A DNA stretch of 25,906 nt, taken from Saccoglossus kowalevskii (lineage: Eukaryota; Hemichordata; Enteropneusta; Harrimaniidae). The stretch spans positions 579,498 through 605,403 of the forward strand of contig NW_003147272.1 in assembly GCF_000003605.2 (NCBI RefSeq), given 5' to 3'. The position numbers and the translations under genes were made by a program. Under the pieces are notes generated by a model that had not been told where the DNA came from, made no database searches, and saw only the letters and a program-made list of their open reading frames with translations. This document shows, piece after piece, positions 19,443 to 25,906 of the stretch. Within the stretch, counting starts at the first letter, position 1. The number at the start of each line of letters is the position of its first letter.

Positions 19443-19633
19443 TACTGTAAAACCATTTATTTTCACTGACATTTAATTTAACTATTTGGATGTTTTGATC
19501 ATATTCACTGTGTTTTAACAAATATGTCTAGAAAATGAGTTCTATTGTTATTTTACATGTTCATGTATATTTAATTTAGCAGATTTTACACATCAGCGAA
19601 AATAGCAAAATTAGTGATAAATTAATAACAGTA
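19443..19633. mobile_element. CTGTAAAATAC-family MITE, copy 4, diverged
   Basis: Starts TACTGTAAAACCATTTATTT and ends GATAAATTAATAACAGTA. TTTTCACTGA near the left and CAGCGAAAATAGC near the right mirror the arms of the other copies. The middle is too diverged for base-by-base alignment by eye. Confidence 0.6.
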
Positions 19634-20032
19634 TCTGCCCCCCTACCTCCTCTCACTTAAATTGATTAATTCCCCAGTTATGTCTTGAACTGCAGTTTGA
19701 CTTCTCAGTATACATATACATTTTTGTAAGAACTATCAATCAATAATACCATTATGGTAGACTCCGCAAATATTTAATATGCTTTTTAAACATTTTAGCA
19801 GCTAATCTATCATATTTTATACTGAGGTTTGATTTCACTGATCATGAAGTGACTGTGTACTTTGACTGCATTGTTGTACACAAACTGTCATAATCTGACT
19901 CCTTATTTGTAACAAGAAAATTCTACATAATTATCTTGTGATGCCAGCTGAGTATACACCATTATCTATCAAGGGCAAATAACACAAAGGTTTTGAATTT
20001 TAGGATAGGTATTAAACTGACATTAAGGAGGG
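19634..20032. other. spacer, no feature seen
   Basis: No repeat or ORF of note. Confidence 0.45.
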
Positions 20033-20226
20033 ATTAATCTGAGAGGGTGAGGCTATCTCTATATCAGGACTGTGAAATCTGTATTAAAATGGTACAATGC
20101 AACAGAGAGAATGTGGTTTCTATTAGAGCATCTACACATATGAGAAATGGTGAATTTTTGGTTCTCAATTATTCAAAAAGAATGAGTGCGACTTCTATCA
20201 GGGATGTGGCTTCTAATACAGATTTA
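20033..20226 (+). repeat. degenerate GTG(A/C/G)CTTCTATYAG-type repeat fragment
   Basis: GTGGTTTCTATTAGAGC, GCGACTTCTATCAGGG, GTGGCTTCTAATACAG and, more weakly, GTGAGGCTATCTCTATATCA share a common form. A 67-codon frame through this stretch (20047-20250) owes its openness to the repetition. It resembles a recurrent ACTTCTAT(T/C)AGGG-type invertebrate repeat. No family name can be given. Confidence 0.4.
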
Positions 20227-20439
20227 CGGTATGTAATGAAACAAACCTGACAATTCAAACTACTATAAGCAGCGGTGTTCTTTGCTCCAGTCACAGAACT
20301 ATAAATTTCAAATACCTGTACGATACCCTATCTGCCACTAGAATTTAATTTGGGTGTAAACTTACCGGTAATTTCAGTATTGCATATAAATTCGTTTCAC
20401 TTAATCACAAGAATTAGAGATGCATGCAAAATACAGAAA

Positions 20440-21186
20440 AAACAAGCAGCCTCTCGGCTGAGATAGCTCCGCTGTTAGCAATGCACATTTCAATTAAAGA
20501 ACAGAAGATATCATTAGAAAATGAACAATACGTATAGTATCAATGCAATGGGACTTGCTGTTTTCAACAAGAATTCAAAAATATCATTTTTCACCATAAA
20601 TGATCGTGGTTTTTAACAAGAAGAAAATATCACTTTTCACCAAAAATGACAAAAATATTCACCAAAATTAGATAATTAAAGATATCATTACAAAATGAAC
20701 AAATGTGAGAGAGGTCCACATGTAGTACCTATATATGTACCGGTAATAATATCATAGCAATTGGACTTGTCCTTTTTAACAAGAAGTCGAAAATATCACT
20801 TTTTACCAAAAATGACAAAAATATTCACCAAAATTAGAGAATTGACGATATCATTACAAAATGAACAAATTTGAGAGTGGTCCACATGTAGTACCTATAT
20901 ATGTAATATCAAAGCAATTGGACTTGTGGTTTTTAACAAGAAGTCAAAAATATCACTTTTTACCAAAAATGACAAAAATATTCACCAAAATTAGAGAATT
21001 GAAGATATGATCATGAAATGAACAAATCTGAGAGAGGTCTATCCAAGGTACATATACACCAAGTATCAAAGCATTCAGGTTTGTAGTTTTCAAGAAGAAG
21101 TCGAAAAAGTAAAACATTGACACGGACGACGACAGACAATCACTCATATGATAAGCTCCGCTTGACAAAGTCGACAGCGGAGCTAA
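20440..21186 (+). mobile_element. HINE/pearl-like element copy 3
   Basis: 747 bp, the longest copy. Head AAACAAGCAGCC, with TAGCTCCGCTGT at 20464-20475 and its inverted counterpart at 21174-21185. Unit 1 carries the ~47-bp duplication shared with copy 1. Core units start at 20672, 20838 and 20995. The first interval is 166 bp because of a 9-bp insertion (CCGGTAATA region at about 20738), and the second is 157 bp. The tail holds a GAC tract, the hairpin at 21154-21184 and CTAA. In the hairpin CGAC is changed to TGAC, which still pairs with GTCG through a wobble. Non-coding. Confidence 0.82.
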
Positions 21187-21530
21187 AAACTGTTTTGACT
21201 GCATTTTATTTTTTCTGACGAAATATACATGTAATATTAATTAATATTTCTCCAGTATAGGTAAACACACATGAAACATCAAAATTGATAAATTGACAAC
21301 TCAGTACGCTTTGTACAGTAGTACATATCATGTTACAAGTCTGGCCATAGCATGTCATGGTAGGTTTCCGTTATTACTTCACCAGTCACAAATGGTGAAT
21401 TTCAATTAAATGCAATTGAATCATCAAACTGTGAAAATACAAATTACAAAAAATTTAACAATTTGCAGCGACATTTTTGTGAAATATAATTCCCTTGATA
21501 AATGCTGTCAATTATCCAATGACGTACATT
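21187..21530. other. spacer, no feature seen
   Basis: AT-rich, no repeat or ORF of note. Confidence 0.45.
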
Positions 21531-21620
21531 TGTGATAGCAGAATTTAGCGGTTTATAACTCACTGTGTTATTGACTTGTGATAGCAGAATTTAGTGGTTT
21601 ATAAGTACGCTGTGTTATTG
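21531..21620 (+). repeat. two-copy 46-bp tandem duplication
   Basis: TGTGATAGCAGAATTTAG followed by (C/T)GGTTTATAA and CTGTGTTATTG occurs at 21531 and again at 21577, with a few differences. A simple recent duplication in non-coding DNA. Confidence 0.85.
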
Positions 21621-21994
21621 TAAATTACATACTGTAATATTGTTACTGACTGCAGCAAAATAATCAAATATATACACTAATCAAGTTACAGATGTATATT
21701 AAATATTGTGATGTAATTTCATGAAGACAAGGAATAGGATTTCTTTCTGTGAAGTAATTACACACACTATAGAAAGATTGGCATACATGTATATAACCTT
21801 TAAATTGTCAACTGCTTTGTAAATTAAATTATGTCTTATATACAGTCATATACTGGATCTATTCAATAAGCTTGTTTAACTTACTGTATACGTCTAACTT
21901 GTCAAATCCACATTTGAAAGAAATCATTCCAGTTTTCATGCAATTCATGTCTTAGCTCATGCAGTTTCAGAATTAACCCAGTTCCAGATGTCTA
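21621..21994. other. spacer, no feature seen
   Basis: AT-rich, nothing identifiable. Confidence 0.45.
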
Positions 21995-22050
21995 GGCCCT
22001 GTCATAATACTGAGGCAATTCCAGCTTGTCTTGGCCCTGTCATAATACTG
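21995..22050 (+). repeat. two-copy 38-bp-period repeat
   Basis: GGCCCTGTCATAATACTG occurs at 21995-22012 and 22033-22050, in both cases a short distance after a CCAG string. It lies directly before the 27-bp minisatellite and may be related to how that array arose. Confidence 0.75.
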
Positions 22051-22060
22051 TGATCATGTT

Positions 22061-22352
22061 TGACTCTGTTCTCACTCATGACCCTATTCTTGCTAGACCC
22101 TCTCTCAGTGATGACCCTTTCTTGACCTCTCTTGACCCTATCTCAGTGTTGACCTCTATTGACCCTGTCTCAGTGTTGACCTCTCTTGACCCGGTATCAG
22201 TGTTGACCTCTCTTGCCCCGGTCTCAGTGTTGACCTCTCTTGACCCTGTCTCAGTGTTGACATTGTCTTGTCTGTCTCAGTGTTGACCTTGTCTTGACCC
22301 TATATCAGTGTTGACCTTGTCCTGAGCCTATCTCAGTGTCGACCTTGTCTTG
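22061..22352 (+). repeat. 27-bp minisatellite with nuclear-receptor-like direct repeats
   Basis: The core unit is TTGACCCTGTCTCAGTGTTG then ACCTCTC (27 bp). Exact 27-bp spacing holds for TGACCT at 22123, 22150, 22177, 22204 and 22231. The last third shifts to a 28-bp variant with ACCTTGTC. Each regular unit contains TGACCT-4 nt-TGACC(C), the reverse of GGGTCA-4-AGGTCA. In the variant at 22284-22300 the spacing is 5. An 86-codon frame encoding repeated SVLTSLDPV runs through the first part, because 27 is a multiple of three. It is lost where units become 28 bp, so coding is unlikely. Confidence 0.9.
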
Positions 22353-24213
22353 AAAAAGTAAATGACGAAACACATTTGTGAGCTAAAATTACAAATATTT
22401 CATAACTTTGCAGTCTTCCTAGTATTATTTGTCATGCAAATCTACTGCTATTATTACTTTTCAATAGTTAAAAAATATTTGATTATTTTTTTTAATTTTG
22501 TACATACCAGTAAATCTTTAATGTACTGCTTTACTTTGTTAAGTCTGCGTTGTATCAATACACCTACGTGTATCACATCACTATCTGTTCACATATTTGT
22601 ATTATAGTTGGACAAAACCCAAAAGCTCTTATGAAGCTGACAGAGCTAATAGGTATATTGCAGATTATACAAAGACAGAATGCAACTAAAAATAATCAAA
22701 GTACATATTGATTTCAAAACATTTTCATCTCTGTGGAATGAAACATTGTCTAAAGATCACTTTGTATTTTGCTAAAAAAAACATTAAGTAGTCCTGAAAT
22801 CGATAACACTTACAACCATGACATGCAGCATTTGTATACTATAGAACTGCATGAAATTGAAACTTAGGAAAGTATTAAGTAACCCATTATATTGCAGAAA
22901 ATAACTTGTTTTCTCAATAATACAGTACCACTTTTGAAATATCAGATTTCTTGAAAGTGAATGTTTATGTATGCATTGTGGATGTACATGCATGTGAAAT
23001 AAAATTTGCCTCATTGACAAATCACACCACCAATATCCAATATTTATGGTGCTATACCTGTTAATAGGACTACTGAACTCAGTAAATCCATATTTGATTT
23101 TAAAATTCAGATACTTAGAGAGTATGGATTACACCTAATTGTATTTCCTTCATTAGATCAACCATAAATGGCTTCTATGGATCAATGTATATTTTGAACT
23201 TTAGATGAAAGCAATCCTGATCTTAATGCATGCTTTATAAGTAAATGCAAGGAAGTCAGTATAGCACAAGACGTACAGCTATAATAGATACATTGGGCGA
23301 TGAAGCAAATTTGCACCCATATTCGTATAGTTTCTTGTTAATGACAACAATGGTATATGTGCAATTGTCTCAACATAATTTCAACGAAATAAATATAACG
23401 ATTGGTTTTGTATGCCTGACTGCGTTTGGAAGAATGACAAAACTTCACAAGCAAGTAACTGCAAACTGTTTTTTTTGCATTGTTGGCAGAATTCTGTAAA
23501 TTTACTCTTCTAATGCTTCTCTTTTGAACCCAAGATATCCATGGGACATATTTTCTTTTATTAAGCTCTTCATCTATAGCACAAAATATTGCTTTTGCCA
23601 CTTTCAGTTGACAGAAGGCTTTAACCCTTCTGTGTGTTATTCATGTTTGGGGCCTACTTCTAAACATGAAAAACAGTGGTTTGTTTAATCACACTTGCGC
23701 TTGTATCATCTCGACCAATCAGAGCTACTTATTCAAGCAATTGAAATGTTGGTATTTAATTATTCTTTAAGTACTTTGGATGGTCACTATACACAGGTCT
23801 GACTGGATAATAATAAATTCTCATAACCATTATTCAACAAAATGTGCATAATGTTATTATCACCATAGTTTTGACATCGACCCCACTTTTTCAGAAAATG
23901 CATTCCAGCGGTGTGCCTGCAAGAAAATTTGGCAATGAGAAATGTTGTAATTACATCTTAAAAAACACTTTGATTCAGGTGAATTTAAAGAGACAATAGT
24001 TGTGAACATTTTTTGTTTAAATATGCATAATCACTTAAAGATGACCAAAACTTACCGAAATGGCACAACTGCATGGACTCTACTCAAGGGTAATGTCACG
24101 TTAAGCAATGTGAAAACTAAAAGTTGAGCCAGAGGAAACAGCCAGTAACCACCTAAATGACCACCTACGCTGAATAATATACCAGCTACTTTTTATTTCC
24201 CCTTTTTTAGGGA
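22353..24213. other. AT-rich spacer, no gene supported
   Basis: Several ORFs of 78-87 codons on both strands show no domain, no repeats and no splice context. Two at 23245-23601 overlap on opposite strands, which points to chance. No paired termini were found. Confidence 0.45.
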
Positions 24214-24223
24214 GGGGGGGGGG
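24214..24223 (+). repeat. poly-G run of 10
   Basis: A ten-base G run within GGGAGG...TTCC, unusual in this AT-rich setting. It is too short for a stable multi-tract quadruplex by itself. Confidence 0.85.
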
Positions 24224-24972
24224 TTCCTACTGGTATATTTCCATTTTCTCTTTCAACTCGAAAACAAAACTACATCATTATTATGAACACTCACAGCACC
24301 TTGATCTCAGCTGACTTCTCCAGAAGCTTTTTACTTGCACAGATTTATTAATCACAGGTGACAAATTGAGAGATAAGGTAAGTGCTCATAAACTCAGTTG
24401 TAGGCATTACAAACCTGTTCTGTGAGAGACATACACGTTATCAAATGTGTTTCCATTACAGGTATAACACTGAATACACTTTGCAATAGTCTCAACAATA
24501 GGCGATTGGTGATAATGGACTTTTTAAAAGTTAAACACAATTTAAATAATCAAATCAGCAAGTCAAACAGTGCAAAAAGTTGAGAGAAACAGTGTTTGTA
24601 AATATACATGTATGTTGTTCATTACCCATTTGCATCTAAGTACTATAAAAATATAATTTTACTGGTAAAATTTTATTGAAATGCATTCAGCAAATTTCAA
24701 TGTTGAAGTATTAATTAATTACAGGCCATTGTATACCAGTGCACATTATCATATGTTACTTTTACATTGAATTGACCACATAAGGGTTATTAATTAATTT
24801 CAATTAAACGAATTTCTCACAATGGAAAAATGTGAAACAGAATTGTTTTAGCAGTTTAAAAAGTACGAGACAATTACCCATCCATGCATGACTTGAGAGA
24901 GACAGGAAACATTTTAATCACTTTATAGAGAAAATAATGTACTCAAATGTTTTAATTTCCACTTGTATTTCC
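24224..24972. other. AT-rich spacer, no feature seen
   Basis: No arrays, paired termini or ORFs of note before the MITE target site at 24973. Confidence 0.5.
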
Positions 24973-24975
24973 TTA

Positions 24976-25184
24976 GGGACGAACCATTTGATATCCTGGG
25001 GGCAGAAAGATTGAAATGAAGCCTACTTTTTTTCCCCTATCTGATATAGAATTATTATTTTTCAGCAGACCCTGTCTCTAATTTTGACATGCATATAGTG
25101 TAGGATTGTTTTTTTCAAGCATTGTCATAGAATTTTCTTTTTCACAAAATCTTCCTGCCCCCCTGATATCAAATGGTCTGCCCC
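24976..25184. mobile_element. 209-bp Harbinger-type MITE with TTA target duplication
   Basis: TTA at 24973-24975 and 25185-25187 flanks inverted termini of about 36 bp. The left starts GGGACGAACCATTTGATATC, and the reverse complement of the right starts GGGGCAGACCATTTGATATC. Both are followed by a G-rich block, GGGGGCAG(A/G)AAGATT. TTA duplication and a GGG start fit PIF/Harbinger. The sequence is unrelated to the 2.8-kb element at 14400, so this is a second family. Non-coding. Confidence 0.82.
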
Positions 25185-25187
25185 TTA

Positions 25188-25800
25188 TATTTTTTGTGAG
25201 ACAATTTGTTTCATGAGAGTGAAAAACCTGAGACAAAAATATAAGGCAAATGTTTCATGCCTGGTGAGAACACTGCAAGATCATATTACCAATAGTAACA
25301 GCCCTATGCTTCTTCCTCAGCTCCTGAGAGCGAGGTTATTTGTAGATATGCTGGCGATCGCCTCTGTGTCTGCGGAAGTACTATGGGAGATTGCATGATG
25401 GGAGTGAAAATTCTTTTGATCAATAAAATAATTTTATAAAAGTGAAAACTAGAGTGACTGTGAAATAAAGGTCATGGAATCTGGATGAAATAATAAAAGG
25501 AAACTGAACTGGTATAAAAGGGAGGTAAATGTAGCTAGAATGCAAGGTCAAATTCCGGGGGTCAAAATACATCACAATGCATTCATCATTGCGGCTGCAA
25601 AGTGACAACAACTATGGATGCAGTAAAAACCTTTATTTGCAGTTTGCGTGAATGGCCGGGAAAAAAACATGCAAATTATGTACTTCAGTAACAGTATCTG
25701 CTGCTTTTTTGTTCAAAATTAACACAAGAAATGCTGCCAAAAGACATTTCCTTCTAGTAAACAAAACGTTTATCTTGTAAATGTTATGGTTCTGTTACAG
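25188..25800. other. spacer, no gene supported
   Basis: A 61-codon frame at 25213-25398 is moderately GC-balanced towards its end but has no recognisable domain. Nothing else stands out. Confidence 0.4.
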
Positions 25801-25906
25801 CAAATCTCAGAAGTATTGGGGCATCCAATTTGCAAACTCGCTAGCGAATTTGCTAACTGCCTGGCTTTCAAATCTCGCTGGCGCCGATTTGTGGTCGCGT
25901 CTACTC
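25801..25906. repeat. GC-richer repeat-like sequence at the window edge
   Basis: AATTTGCAAACTCGCTAGCG and GAATTTGCTAAC are related strings around the palindrome CGCTAGCG, followed by TCTCGCTGGCGCCGATTTG. This looks like the start of another repeated element that is cut by the window end. It cannot be classified. Confidence 0.3.

Noticed and set aside
20047-20250. 67-codon ORF as a small gene
   Set aside because: It coincides with degenerate GTG-CTTCTAT-AG repeats, so its openness is explained by the repeat.
15664-21186. CRISPR-like array (regularly spaced repeats)
   Set aside because: The 157-bp units are contiguous, with no unique spacers, and are bounded by transposon termini in animal-type DNA.
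22026-22286. 86-codon ORF encoding SVLTSLDPV repeats
   Set aside because: The frame is a by-product of a 27-bp minisatellite. It is lost as soon as units become 28 bp, and no start context or flanking gene structure is visible.
23245-23601. Two ORFs of 84 and 87 codons on opposite strands
   Set aside because: They overlap each other, have no domains, and lie in unremarkable AT-rich DNA. Most likely chance openings.
24214-24223. G-quadruplex at the poly-G run
   Set aside because: A single ten-base G run without three further nearby G tracts is weak support for a quadruplex.

Overview
This window looks like nuclear DNA of a metazoan, most likely a marine mollusc and probably a bivalve. The DNA is AT-rich and no open frame exceeds about 124 codons. 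There is no operon-like packing, and short interspersed elements are dense. Many resemble recurrent bivalve repeats: pearl/HINE-type elements with ~157-bp core repeats and a GAC microsatellite, AAGATGGC core repeats, CATGTACATGTA-rich spacers and TIR-bearing MITEs. The assignment is inference from repeat style. I recognise no conserved protein-coding gene and no rRNA, tRNA or CRISPR, so the window is best read as intergenic or deep intronic.

Layout. 1-2600: a possible terminal scrap of a HINE at base 1, a MITE terminus (886-960), and a composite core-repeat array ending in a GAC tract, hairpin and CTAA (1290-2150). 2600-4250: AT-rich spacer. 4253-7566: MITE copies at 4253-4466 and 7031-7235, a large 33-bp minisatellite (4836-5682), a GC-richer patch with a consensus CRE and a 50-codon ORF (about 5815-6332), a foldback element (6775-6900) and a TTAA-flanked MITE (7328-7562). 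7567-9412: featureless. 9413-10339: a 927-bp element with 27-bp TIRs, followed by a 141-bp foldback (10456-10596). 10597-14396: mostly AT-rich spacer with minor low-complexity patches. 14400-17206: a 2.8-kb element with TTA target duplications, GGG-starting TIRs and CCGCGG-studded ends (PIF/Harbinger-like). 18567-19633: two more copies of the same MITE. 21531-22352: small tandem duplications and a 27-bp minisatellite. 24976-25184: a 209-bp TTA-flanked MITE.

The most coherent system is a family of three related elements (HINE-1 to -3: 15664-16237, 18665-19366, 20440-21186). Each has a conserved head, two to four core units, a GAC tract, and a 31-nt terminal hairpin ending in CTAA. One copy sits inside the Harbinger-like element and another inside a CTGTAAAATAC MITE, so the HINE family moved last. 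The three copies differ in core-unit number and in shared internal indels, which gives a small record of repeat expansion and possible recombination.

The 27-bp minisatellite is also notable: each unit places two nuclear-receptor half-sites in direct-repeat-4 spacing. I see no genes working together here; the biology is mobile elements and the regulatory-looking sequence they carry or create.
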